Below, in pieces: positions 34,208 through 42,026 of a stretch of DNA of 64,000 nucleotides. Made by a program: the position numbers and the translations under genes. The stretch's first letter is position 1. Each line of letters starts with the position of its first letter. Origin of the DNA: Mycolicibacterium sp. S2-37 (GTDB lineage Bacteria; Actinomycetota; Actinomycetes; Mycobacteriales; Mycobacteriaceae); assembly GCF_017352375.1 (NCBI RefSeq), contig NZ_JAFEVR010000016.1, forward strand, positions 184,758 through 248,757, read 5' to 3'. The notes beneath the pieces are model-generated. The model had not been told where the DNA came from. It saw nothing but the letters and a program-made list of their open reading frames with translations, and made no database searches.

Positions 34208-35113
34208 GTGATCGCACTCGAGGGACTGACGAAGAAGTACGGTCCGACCGTCGCGGTCGACGGGCTGACCTGCACCATCGAGCCCGGGGTGGTGACCGGC
34301 TTCCTCGGACCCAACGGCGCGGGCAAGACCACGACCATGCGGTTGATCCTCGGGCTCGACCGCCCGACCTCGGGCACGGCGACGATCGACGGCGTGGCCT
34401 ACCGAGACCTGCGCAACCCGCTTCGGGTCGTGGGGGCGCTGCTCGACGCCCGGCAGGCCCACCCCAACCGCACCGCCCGCAACCATCTTCGGTGGATCGC
34501 TGCGAGCAACCGGATTCCTGCCGCCCGCGTCGACGAGGTGCTCGACATCGTCGGCATCGCGCCTGCGGCCGATCGCGCCGCCGGGGCGCTGTCGTTGGGA
34601 ATGGGCCAGCGCCTCGGCATCGCCGCCGCGCTGCTCGGCGACCCGCCGGTGCTGTTGTTCGACGAGCCGGTCAACGGACTGGACCCGGAAGGTATCCACT
34701 GGGTGCGCACCCTGATGCGCACGCTGGCCGAGCAGGGGCGCACCGTGCTGGTGTCGAGTCACCTGCTCTCGGAGATGGCCCAGACCGCCGACCGCCTGGT
34801 GGTCATCGGCCGGGGCAGGCTCATCGCCGCGACCACGGTCTCGGAGTTCGTGAGCCGCTCCGGGGGAGACACCGTGCGGGTGCGCAGCCCCCAGTCCGAG
34901 CAGTTGCGGGATGCGCTGTCGGGCGCGGGCATCACCGTCGGCGACCATCGCGACGGCGGCCTGACCGTGCACGGCGCCGCAGCCGAAGTGGTCGGAGAAC
35001 TCGCTGCCCGCAACGCGATCACCCTGCACGAACTCAGTCCGCAACGGGCCTCGCTCGAAGAGGCCTACCTGAAGATGACCGACGACGCCGTCGACTACCG
35101 GGCGGGCCGATGA
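34208..35113 (+). CDS. ABC transporter ATP-binding protein
   Basis: 301 residues, GTG start. ABC ATPase of the DrrA/BcrA-type exporter group: Walker A GPNGAGKTT (about 37-45), degenerate signature LSLGMGQR, Walker B VLLFDEPVNGLDP and H-loop SSHLLSEM, plus a C-terminal extension usual for this group. The stop overlaps the first MSACAK mini-ORF (ATGA), which bridges to the permease gene. Substrate unknown; drug, lantibiotic or lipid export are options. Confidence 0.9.
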   Translation: MIALEGLTKKYGPTVAVDGLTCTIEPGVVTGFLGPNGAGKTTTMRLILGLDRPTSGTATIDGVAYRDLRNPLRVVGALLDARQAHPNRTARNHLRWIAASNRIPAARVDEVLDIVGIAPAADRAAGALSLGMGQRLGIAAALLGDPPVLLFDEPVNGLDPEGIHWVRTLMRTLAEQGRTVLVSSHLLSEMAQTADRLVVIGRGRLIAATTVSEFVSRSGGDTVRVRSPQSEQLRDALSGAGITVGDHRDGGLTVHGAAAEVVGELAARNAITLHELSPQRASLEEAYLKMTDDAVDYRAGR

Positions 35114-35145
35114 GCGCTTGCGCGAAGAGGAGAGAGCACCGATGA
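35110..35145 (+). CDS. Mini-ORF, MSACAKRREHR (repeat unit 1)
   Basis: Eleven codons plus stop. Its ATG overlaps the ABC ATPase stop and its own TGA overlaps the next mini-ORF ATG (both ATGA). A purine-rich GAGGAGAGAG run inside it lies in ribosome-binding position for the next start. Whether the peptide itself matters is unknown; it may only hand ribosomes on. Confidence 0.4.
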   Translation: MSACAKRREHR

Positions 35146-35173
35146 GCGCTTGCGCGAAGAGGAGAAAGTACCG
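35110..35173 (+). repeat. Two tandem 32-bp MSACAK repeats between ABC ATPase and permease
   Basis: Two copies of a 32-base unit starting ATGAGCGCTTGCGCGAAG, identical over the first 24 bases and then differing slightly (GAGAGCACCG versus GAAAGTACCG). The first 18 bases match the 33-bp units at 28601-28699. With 32 bases, each unit shifts frame and ends in a stop-start overlap, giving a chain ATPase / mini-ORF / mini-ORF / permease. Confidence 0.92.
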
Positions 35174-35177
35174 ATGA
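35142..35177 (+). CDS. Mini-ORF, MSACAKRRKYR (repeat unit 2)
   Basis: Eleven codons plus stop; the TGA overlaps the permease ATG at 35174 (ATGA). Its GAGGAGAAAG run is the best ribosome-binding site for the permease. See the neighbouring mini-ORF. Confidence 0.4.
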   Translation: MSACAKRRKYR

Positions 35178-35902
35178 GCGTGATCGAGGTGCTCGACTCC
35201 GAGCGCATCAAGCTCACCACCACCCGCTCACCGCTGTGGTCGGCCGCGGCCGTCGTGGTCCTCTCGCTGGGAGTGACCGCGATGCTGGTCGCGGCGAGCA
35301 GCGCGTACGACCCCATGACGCCGGAGGAGGCGATCCTCGGGGTCGCCGTGTTCGGGGTCCCTGTACTCATGGTCCTGGCGTCGCTCGCGGTCACCGGTGA
35401 ATATCGCTCGGGGCTCATCCGCTCGACCTTCCTCGCCGTCCCCCATCGCACCCTGGTGCTGATCGCCAAGGCGGCGGTGGCGAGCGCGTTCAGCGGACTG
35501 TGCGCCGCGCTGACGGGCTTCGTCGCCGTGGTCATCGCCGGGCTGTCACCGGCGGACGGTGCGACGTGGCGGGCGGTGGGGGCGGTCACGCTCTACGCGG
35601 TGCTGGCGGCGATCCTCGGCGTGGCAGTCGGCGCGCTCATCCGGTTCGCGGCGGGCGCGGTCGCGGTGCTGCTGATGTGGCCGCTGGTGGTCGAGCCGAT
35701 CCTGGGCAACATGCCGAACGTGGGCAGCGCGATCGGCACCTACCTGCCGTTCGCGAACATGTTCGAATTCCTCGGTGTCGCTTGGCTGTTCCCTTCCTAC
35801 GACGTGCCGTGGGGACATGTCGGCGCGGTGCTCTACTTCGCCGCCGTGGTGGCCGCCGTGTTCGTGGCTGCGGTGGTGGCGGTGAACCGCCGCGACGCCT
35901 GA
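35174..35902 (+). CDS. ABC-2 type transporter permease
   Basis: 242 residues from ATG 35174. Six hydrophobic segments following an amphipathic N-terminus (MSVIEVLDSERIKLTTTRSP, the usual start of such permeases), with VTGEYRSGLIRSTFLAVPHR, a conserved cytoplasmic loop that contacts the ATPase. It should pair with the ATPase encoded just upstream to form an exporter. An in-frame TTG at 35150 lies within the repeat and is less likely as the start. Confidence 0.87.
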   Translation: MSVIEVLDSERIKLTTTRSPLWSAAAVVVLSLGVTAMLVAASSAYDPMTPEEAILGVAVFGVPVLMVLASLAVTGEYRSGLIRSTFLAVPHRTLVLIAKAAVASAFSGLCAALTGFVAVVIAGLSPADGATWRAVGAVTLYAVLAAILGVAVGALIRFAAGAVAVLLMWPLVVEPILGNMPNVGSAIGTYLPFANMFEFLGVAWLFPSYDVPWGHVGAVLYFAAVVAAVFVAAVVAVNRRDA

Positions 35903-35931
35903 TCCGGCCGTGCGCACCGGCGCGGTCACGC

Positions 35932-35937
35932 TAACGT
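35932..35937 (+). promoter_or_regulatory. Candidate -10 element, leaderless lpqL mRNA
   Basis: TAACGT ends seven bases before the ATG at 35945. Spacing fits transcription starting at the A of the start codon. Confidence 0.4.
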
Positions 35938-35944
35938 GGGTGCA

Positions 35945-37456
35945 ATGGTGCGTAAGACGCTGGCGGCGCTGACCGCTGCGGTGGTGGCCGCGTCGCTCGG
36001 CGGCTGTGGAAGCGACACCGGATCCGCGCCGTCGGCGCCGCCGTCGTCCTCGCCGGAGGCCGCGCCCGCCGCCCAGGACTTCGCGAAGGAGCTCGCCGGC
36101 GGGGTCTCCGTCGACGCGATGATGGCTGATCTGCAGCGTCTACAGGAGATCGCCGATGCCAACGGCGGCAACCGCGCATTCGGCACCCCGGGATACGACG
36201 CCAGCGTCGATTTCGTCGTCGGCACGCTCCGCGACAGCGGATTCGACGTACAGACACCCGAATTCGACGTGGAGTTGCCGTTCGCGGAGAAGCCCGAGCT
36301 GACCGTGGCCGGCACCGCGGTCGAGGCCAAGGCGCTCGAGTACACGATCGGTACGCCACCGCAGGGGGTGGCCGGGCCGCTGGTCGTCGCCCGGACCGAG
36401 GACAGCCCGGGGTGCACCGCCGAGGATTACGACGGGCTGCCCGTGCAGGGTGCGGTGGTACTGGTCGACCGTGGTGAGTGCCCGTTCGGCGTCAAGCAGT
36501 CGGTGGCCGCACAACGGGGGGCGGTGGCCCTGATCGTGGCGAACAACGAGGACGGCGACAATCTGCAGGCCACCCTCGGCACCGACACCGACGTGAAGAT
36601 CCCGTCGGTGGGGGTCACGAAGGACGTGGGCGACGGGCTGCGTGCCGCGCCAGGGCAGGTCAGTCTGCGGCTGGAGGCGGGCGTGCGTACCGGCCGCACC
36701 CGAAACATCATCGCGCAGACGAGAACCGGATCGACCGCCGACGTGGTGATGGCGGGGGCGCACCTCGACAGCGTGCCCGAGGGTCCGGGCATCAACGACA
36801 ACGGCTCCGGTGTCGCCGCTGTGCTGGAGACCGCGCGCCGGCTCGGCGGCTCACCGGACGTGCGCAACGCCGTGCGATTCGCGTTCTGGGGGGCAGAGGA
36901 ACTGGGGGTGCTCGGGTCGGCGAACTACATCGAATCGCTCGACACCGAACAGCTCGCCGACATCGCGCTGTACCTCAACTTCGACATGGTCGGCTCACCG
37001 AATGCGGGATACTTCACCCTGGACGGCGACCAGTCCGCACCGCCCGATCCGAACACCGGCGCCCCGCGCGTTCCGGAGGGTTCCGCCGGTATCGAGCGAA
37101 CACTGGCCGCCTACCTCGACAGCGCCGGAAAACCAGCGCAGGACAGCGGATTCGACGGCCGATCGGACTACGGCCCGTTCACCGAGGCCGGCATCCCCTC
37201 CGGCGGACTGTTCTCCGGCGCGGAGGGGGAAAAATCCGGCGAGCAGGCCGACATCTGGGGTGGCGAGGCCAACCGGCCGTTCGATCCGAACTATCACAAG
37301 AAGACCGACACGGTGGACAAGATCGACCGCACCGCCCAGGAGATCCACGGTCGCGGTGTCGGATTCACCGTCGCGCTGTATGCCCAGGATCAGCGGGGCC
37401 GCAACGGTATCCCCATCCGCGAAGACCGTACCCGCCACCCCGTCGGCCCGTCGTGA
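35945..37456 (+). CDS. lpqL: M28-family aminopeptidase lipoprotein LpqL
   Basis: 503 residues. Lipoprotein signal ending LGGC, then a PA domain inserted in a zinc-dependent M28 aminopeptidase. Metal and catalytic residues are all visible: His/Asp in GAHLDSVPEG, Asp in GINDNGSGVA, Glu-Glu in FWGAEELG, Asp in YLNFDMVGSPN, and the late His in NYHKKTDTVDKI. Matches LpqL (Rv0418) in length and position after thiG. Surface-anchored peptide trimming is the expected role. GTGA overlap with a paralogue downstream. Confidence 0.92.
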   Translation: MVRKTLAALTAAVVAASLGGCGSDTGSAPSAPPSSSPEAAPAAQDFAKELAGGVSVDAMMADLQRLQEIADANGGNRAFGTPGYDASVDFVVGTLRDSGFDVQTPEFDVELPFAEKPELTVAGTAVEAKALEYTIGTPPQGVAGPLVVARTEDSPGCTAEDYDGLPVQGAVVLVDRGECPFGVKQSVAAQRGAVALIVANNEDGDNLQATLGTDTDVKIPSVGVTKDVGDGLRAAPGQVSLRLEAGVRTGRTRNIIAQTRTGSTADVVMAGAHLDSVPEGPGINDNGSGVAAVLETARRLGGSPDVRNAVRFAFWGAEELGVLGSANYIESLDTEQLADIALYLNFDMVGSPNAGYFTLDGDQSAPPDPNTGAPRVPEGSAGIERTLAAYLDSAGKPAQDSGFDGRSDYGPFTEAGIPSGGLFSGAEGEKSGEQADIWGGEANRPFDPNYHKKTDTVDKIDRTAQEIHGRGVGFTVALYAQDQRGRNGIPIREDRTRHPVGPS

Positions 37457-38901
37457 CCATACGACGGCTGGTCGCGATCGCCGCCACGGTGTGCGCGGTC
37501 GCGCTGGTCGCCTCCTGTTCCTCGCCCGCGCCGCCACCACCTCCGGATCCGAACGAGCTGGCCGCCCGCATCACCGCCGACGCACTCTATGTCCATCTCG
37601 ACGCGTTGCAGAAGATCGCCGATGCCAACGGTGGACGGCGCTCCGAGGGCACCGGAGGATACGACGCGAGCGTCGACTATGTAGCGAACGCGCTGCGCAA
37701 CAAGGGGTTCGACGTTCAGACCCCGGAGTTCGACCGCTACGGCGGTACCCGGGGTGGCAGCCCGCGCCTGACCGTTGGCGGCCGTGGGCACGCCGTGGAG
37801 AAGGCGTCGCTGCTGGTCGACACCGGACCTGACGGCGTGAACGCCCCCACCCTGAGACCGGCGAAGGCGGCCGGGTGTACCCCGGCCGACTACGCAGGCG
37901 TCGAGGTCAACGGTGCGATCGCCGTCGTCGACGACGGCGGTTGTTCGGTGGTGGCCAAACACGACGCCGCCCGCGACCAAGGTGCGGTCGGCGTGCTCGT
38001 CGCACTCTCCGGCTCCGACGGCAGCCCGCCGACTCTGTTCACCCCGGGTTACTACCGGCGACTCACCCTGCCCGTCGGGATCATCGACTCCGCCACGAAC
38101 TCGGCGCTGCGACGAACCTCGGCGCCGGTCCGGCTGCGCCTCGACGGTCAGCCGGTCATGGTGAAGTCACGAAATGTGATTGCACAGACCAGGACCGGCG
38201 GTACCGGCGACGTCGTGATGGTCGGAGCGCACCTGGACAGCGTCGGCGGCGGGCCCGGCATCAACGACAACGGCACCGGGGTCGCGGCGGTCCTGGAAAC
38301 CGCGCTGCAGCTGGGCGGTTCCCCGCAGATCGCCAACGCCGTACGGTTCGCCTTCTGGGGCTCCGAGGAGATCGGTCTGGAGGGTTCACGCGCGTACGTG
38401 CGCGGACTGGACCGCGATCGGCTCGACGACATCGCGCTGTACCTGAACTTCGACATGCTGGGCTCGCCGAACGCCGGGTACTTCACCTACGACGGCGATC
38501 AGTCCGCGGCGAGCGGCCCGCCCGCCGACGTCCCGGAGGGGTCCGCCGGTATGGAACGCCTGCTCGCCGGATATCTGAACCTGGCCGGCGTGCGGCCCGC
38601 CGACATGCCGCTGGCCGAGGTCACCGACTACGACCCGTTCCGCGCCGCCGGGGTGCCGATCGGTGGCACCACCACCGGTGCGGCGCAGCTGAAGTCGGCG
38701 GTGCAGGCCCGGTTGTGGGGTGGCAGGCCGGGTGCGCCGTTCGACCCGAATCACCACACAGCTCGCGACAACATCACCAATGTCGACCGGCACGCGTTGG
38801 AGATCATGGCGCCCTCGGTGGCCTACGCCGTCGCCTCCTACGCTCAGTCCATCGAGGGCCCGAACGGGGTACCGCCGCGCGACCGCCGGAACCGGGGCTG
38901 A
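37453..38901 (+). CDS. Second M28-family aminopeptidase lipoprotein (LpqL paralogue)
   Basis: 482 residues, GTG start overlapping the lpqL stop. Lipoprotein signal (VCAVALVASC) followed by the same PA plus M28 layout as LpqL. Ligands are conserved (GAHLDSVGGG, GINDNGTGVA, FWGSEEIG, YLNFDMLGSPN, NHHTARDNI). The body is similar to LpqL throughout, so this is a tandem duplication that has since diverged, mostly in the PA domain. In M. tuberculosis the next gene is the unrelated lpqM, which is not present here. Confidence 0.88.
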   Translation: MTIRRLVAIAATVCAVALVASCSSPAPPPPPDPNELAARITADALYVHLDALQKIADANGGRRSEGTGGYDASVDYVANALRNKGFDVQTPEFDRYGGTRGGSPRLTVGGRGHAVEKASLLVDTGPDGVNAPTLRPAKAAGCTPADYAGVEVNGAIAVVDDGGCSVVAKHDAARDQGAVGVLVALSGSDGSPPTLFTPGYYRRLTLPVGIIDSATNSALRRTSAPVRLRLDGQPVMVKSRNVIAQTRTGGTGDVVMVGAHLDSVGGGPGINDNGTGVAAVLETALQLGGSPQIANAVRFAFWGSEEIGLEGSRAYVRGLDRDRLDDIALYLNFDMLGSPNAGYFTYDGDQSAASGPPADVPEGSAGMERLLAGYLNLAGVRPADMPLAEVTDYDPFRAAGVPIGGTTTGAAQLKSAVQARLWGGRPGAPFDPNHHTARDNITNVDRHALEIMAPSVAYAVASYAQSIEGPNGVPPRDRRNRG

Positions 38902-38913
38902 GGCGCGTCGCAG

Positions 38914-40170
38914 CTACTCCGGACGTGCGGTGCGGAGTCCCAGCAGGCGCATCCCGTGATAGACCAGCAGCGCCGCAATCGATCCCAGTGCGATGCCCGT
39001 GAAGGTCAGTTGCCCTGCCTGCCAGGTGAAGTCGGCGATGCCGATGATCAGCGGGATGGCGGCGGTCATCTGGTTGACCGGCAGCGAGAAGTCCACCCGG
39101 TTGGTCAGCCAGATGCGGACCCCGAGGACGCCGACCAGGCCGTAGAGCACCACCGTCGCGCCGCCCAGCACACCCTCGGGAATCACCGATATCGCGGCGC
39201 CGATCTTCGGGCACAGCGACAGCACGATCGCGACGGCAGCGGCCACCCAGTAGGCGGCGGTCGAGTAGACCCGGGTCGCCGCCATCACGCCGATGTTCTC
39301 GGCGTAGGTGGTGGTCGCCGAACCGCCGCCGCAGCCGGCCAGCGTGGTGGCGACGCCGTCGGCGGCCAGCGCCCGCCCGATGAGCGGGTCGACCTCGGTC
39401 CTGGTCATCTGGCCCACCGACTTCACGTGCCCGATGTTCTCGGCGATGAGCGCGATCACCGCGGGCAGGAACATGGGCAGGACGGCCAGGGAGAACGAGG
39501 GCGTCTGGAAGTCCGGCAGGCCGATCCAGGGCGCGGCCGCGATCGTGGCGGTGTCCACGTCGCCCAGCGCCAGCGCCAGCAGATACCCGATCACGACAGC
39601 GAGGAAGATCGCCAATCTGCCGACGATGCCCCGGAAGAACGCCAGCGTCGCCACCAACAGGACCAGCGTCACCAGCGCGACCAGCGGCCCCTTCTCGAAG
39701 TTGGCCTTCGCCGCGGGTGCGAGGTTGAAACCGATCAGGGCGACGATCGCACCGGTCACCACCGGCGGCAGCGCGACGTCGATCCAGCGGGTGCCGACCA
39801 GGTGGACGATCCCGCCGATCACGATCAGCACCAGGCCCAGGGCGACGATCCCGCCGAGGGCGCTGCCGGTGCCCTGGGCGGTCGTGGCCGCGACCACCGG
39901 GGCGATCACCGAGAAGCTCGATCCCAGATAGCTCGGCAGCCGGTTGCCGGTGATGATCAGGAACAGGATCGTTCCGACACCGGAGAAAAGCAGGGTGGTG
40001 GCCGGAGGGAAGCCGGTCAGTACCGGCACCAGAAAGGTCGCACCGAACATCGCCACGACGTGCTGGGCGCCGATGCCGATGGTGCGGCCCCAGCTCAGCC
40101 GTTCGTCGGGGGCGACGACGAAGTCGGCGTCACTTCGGGATTCGACGGGCTTCCACGTCAGCAGGCTCAC
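38914..40170 (-). CDS. Uracil/xanthine permease (NCS2 family)
   Basis: 418 residues, GTG start, about 14 hydrophobic segments including the two half-helices typical of the UraA fold. Signature segments IGAQHVVAMFGATFLVP, LIAENIGHVKSVG (substrate-binding Glu) and SATTTYAENIGVMAATRVYS. Proton-coupled nucleobase uptake is expected, most likely uracil. No pyrimidine gene is nearby; it converges on the M28 gene from the right. Confidence 0.88.
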   Translation of the reverse strand: MSLLTWKPVESRSDADFVVAPDERLSWGRTIGIGAQHVVAMFGATFLVPVLTGFPPATTLLFSGVGTILFLIITGNRLPSYLGSSFSVIAPVVAATTAQGTGSALGGIVALGLVLIVIGGIVHLVGTRWIDVALPPVVTGAIVALIGFNLAPAAKANFEKGPLVALVTLVLLVATLAFFRGIVGRLAIFLAVVIGYLLALALGDVDTATIAAAPWIGLPDFQTPSFSLAVLPMFLPAVIALIAENIGHVKSVGQMTRTEVDPLIGRALAADGVATTLAGCGGGSATTTYAENIGVMAATRVYSTAAYWVAAAVAIVLSLCPKIGAAISVIPEGVLGGATVVLYGLVGVLGVRIWLTNRVDFSLPVNQMTAAIPLIIGIADFTWQAGQLTFTGIALGSIAALLVYHGMRLLGLRTARPE

Positions 40171-40219
40171 GGCATACGACTACACACCATGAGCCCGCCG
40201 TGCGCAGGCCGAACAGCGA

Positions 40220-40987
40220 TCAGTGGATGTGGCTGCCGCCGTTGATGTCCATCGTGGTTCCGGTCAGGTAGCTCGCGTCGTCGCTCGACAGGAACGTGAT
40301 GCAGGCGGCGACCTCGTCGGTGGTCGCGGTCCGGCCGACCGGGATGTCGCGGGCCAGCCTGGCCTCCTGCTCGTCGGTCGAACCGACGCGGATGTTGGTG
40401 TCCACGGCGCCGGGGGTCACCGCGTTGACCGTGACGCCGGTGTCGGCGACCTCGCGGGCCAGCGCCTTGGTGAAGCCGAGGATGGCGGCCTTGGCCGACG
40501 AGTAGGGCACTTTGCCGAACACCCCGCCGCCGCGCTGTGCGGACACCGAGGACATGTTCACGACGCGGCCCCAGCCCTGCTCGATCATGCCGGGCAGGAA
40601 CGCCTTGGTGACCAGGTAGGTGCCCGTGGCGTTGACGGCCATGACGGTGTTCCACAGCTCCAGCGTCGTCTCGAGGAACGGTACGGGGGAGGTGATCCCG
40701 GCGATGTTGGCGAGTGCTCCGACCGGCGGCAGGTTGCCCGAGGCGACCTCGGCGGCGACGGCGGTCTGGGCGGCCGCGACGGACTCCTCGGAGGTGACGT
40801 CGACCGCGTGGCCGTAGGCGGGGACGGCGTACTGGTTTCCGATCTCGGCGGCGACCTTGGCCGCCTTCTCCCCGTCGAGGTCGAGGATCACCACGGCCCA
40901 CCCTTCGCGGGCGTAGCGGGCCGCGACGGCCTTGCCGATACCCTTCTCGGAGGTGGCGCCGGTGATGACGGCGGTGCGCTGGTTCAT
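40220..40987 (-). CDS. Short-chain dehydrogenase/reductase
   Basis: 255 residues. Classical SDR: cofactor loop TGATSEKGIG, NIAG, catalytic Ser in VNMSSVSA, YSSAK (Tyr/Lys), and PGAVDTNIR. The acidic residue after the second strand (LDLDGEKA) points to NAD(H). It lies 15 bases downstream of the isomerase gene in a cluster that also has a transporter and transketolase, so it probably oxidises a polyol or reduces a keto-sugar in the same pathway rather than acting in fatty-acid synthesis. Confidence 0.83.
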   Translation of the reverse strand: MNQRTAVITGATSEKGIGKAVAARYAREGWAVVILDLDGEKAAKVAAEIGNQYAVPAYGHAVDVTSEESVAAAQTAVAAEVASGNLPPVGALANIAGITSPVPFLETTLELWNTVMAVNATGTYLVTKAFLPGMIEQGWGRVVNMSSVSAQRGGGVFGKVPYSSAKAAILGFTKALAREVADTGVTVNAVTPGAVDTNIRVGSTDEQEARLARDIPVGRTATTDEVAACITFLSSDDASYLTGTTMDINGGSHIH

Positions 40988-41002
40988 GTCTGCTCCCGGT
41001 TG

Positions 41003-41836
41003 CTAGATGAGGTCGGAGATGAGAGCCGCCGCGGCGGCGGTCGCCGCGGGGCGTTGGTCGTTGGTGATGTCGCGGGTCTCCAGTTCGAGGGCGAACTGGC
41101 CGGCGTAGCCGCTGTCGGCGAGCGCCTTGCAGCCCGCGGCGAAGTCGACGCGGCCGCGCCCGACCGAGAGGTTGATGTTGCCGGGCTCGGCATCCCGGAT
41201 GTGGACGTGGCTGATGCGGGGGCCGAAGCGGGCGATGAAGTCGAGGGGGTCGCCGCCGGAGGCCACGACGTGGCTGAAATCCATGACGATCCCGACGTCG
41301 CTGTCGGACAGCCGGTCGGTGAGTGCCTGTGCCCGGTCGATGTCGCAGCACAGCCGGTGGAGGTGCAGCGATTCGGTCCAGATCTGGATGTCACGGTCCG
41401 CGGCGCGCTCGGCGGCGCGGATCAGTTCGCCGGCGACGTGGTCGAGATCTTCGTCGAGGCTGCGCAGCGGGGTGTGGTCGAGGGCGCCGCAGGGCAGCAC
41501 CAGCGCCGGTGAACCGGCGGCTTCGGCCAGGTCGAGCAGAGCGTCGAGGTGTCGGTCGCGGGCCGCGCGGCCTGCGGCGTCGAGCGGCCGGTTCAGGTCC
41601 CCGATGTCGGCGTTGATGGAACGCACCCGCAGACCGGACTGGCGCACGGTGGTCGCGACGGAGGCCACCGCACGTGGGGTGAGGTCGTAGGGAACGTGGT
41701 CGCAGACGCCCGGGAGCGCGCCGAGGTCGATGCGACGGAAACCCAGCTGCATGATCCAGGCCAGCGCCATGTCCAGGTCGAGGTGGCGGAACGAGATCGT
41801 CGAGCAGCCGAGCCGGGTGTGCGGTCTGCCGGACAT
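41003..41836 (-). CDS. Sugar phosphate isomerase/epimerase (AP2 TIM barrel)
   Basis: 277 residues from ATG 41836, which has GAGGAG at the right distance; the frame extends further upstream over operator-like DNA. Xylose-isomerase-like TIM barrel with the expected metal ligands Glu (WTESLHLH), Asp (VMDFSHVV), His (SHVHIRD) and C-terminal Glu (ALELETRD). Such enzymes isomerise or epimerise keto-sugars, often tetroses to hexoses. First gene of the leftward arm facing the transporter-transketolase operon. Confidence 0.82.
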   Translation of the reverse strand: MSGRPHTRLGCSTISFRHLDLDMALAWIMQLGFRRIDLGALPGVCDHVPYDLTPRAVASVATTVRQSGLRVRSINADIGDLNRPLDAAGRAARDRHLDALLDLAEAAGSPALVLPCGALDHTPLRSLDEDLDHVAGELIRAAERAADRDIQIWTESLHLHRLCCDIDRAQALTDRLSDSDVGIVMDFSHVVASGGDPLDFIARFGPRISHVHIRDAEPGNINLSVGRGRVDFAAGCKALADSGYAGQFALELETRDITNDQRPAATAAAAALISDLI

Positions 41837-41882
41837 GGGGATCTCCTCGGGTGGTACGTCGTGATGCCGGACACAGTATGTC

Positions 41883-41935
41883 AGTCGACTGTTGACAGTC
41901 AACTGGCGTCACCAATGTGATGTCGACTGTTGACA
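41883..41935. promoter_or_regulatory. Two operator-like sites with a 14-base direct repeat
   Basis: GTCGACTGTTGACA occurs at 41884-41897 and again at 41922-41935. The first is part of a 22-base near-palindrome (41883-41904) built from AGT-Y-GACTGT arms. They lie directly upstream of the isomerase gene, in the divergent region. The TGT-Y-GACA half-site also occurs before the GntR gene, so they are candidate GntR operators. Confidence 0.6.
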
Positions 41936-41972
41936 ATGCGTTGTGTGAGTGGTCACACTAGGTGACGCAGCG

Positions 41973-41993
41973 CACTGTCAACCGTTGACAGTG
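41973..41993. promoter_or_regulatory. Perfect 21-base palindromic operator candidate
   Basis: Ten-base arms CACTGTCAAC and GTTGACAGTG surround a single C. It lies 33 bases before the MHS transporter ATG. A GntR (FCD) repressor bound here would control the rightward operon. Confidence 0.65.
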
Positions 41994-42026
41994 ACTTGGA
42001 AAACCGGTTTTGGAAGGATCAGGACC

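Noticed and set aside
41949..42026. N-terminal extension of the MHS transporter
   Set aside because: It would translate through the 21-base palindromic operator; ATG 42027 has a ribosome-binding site.
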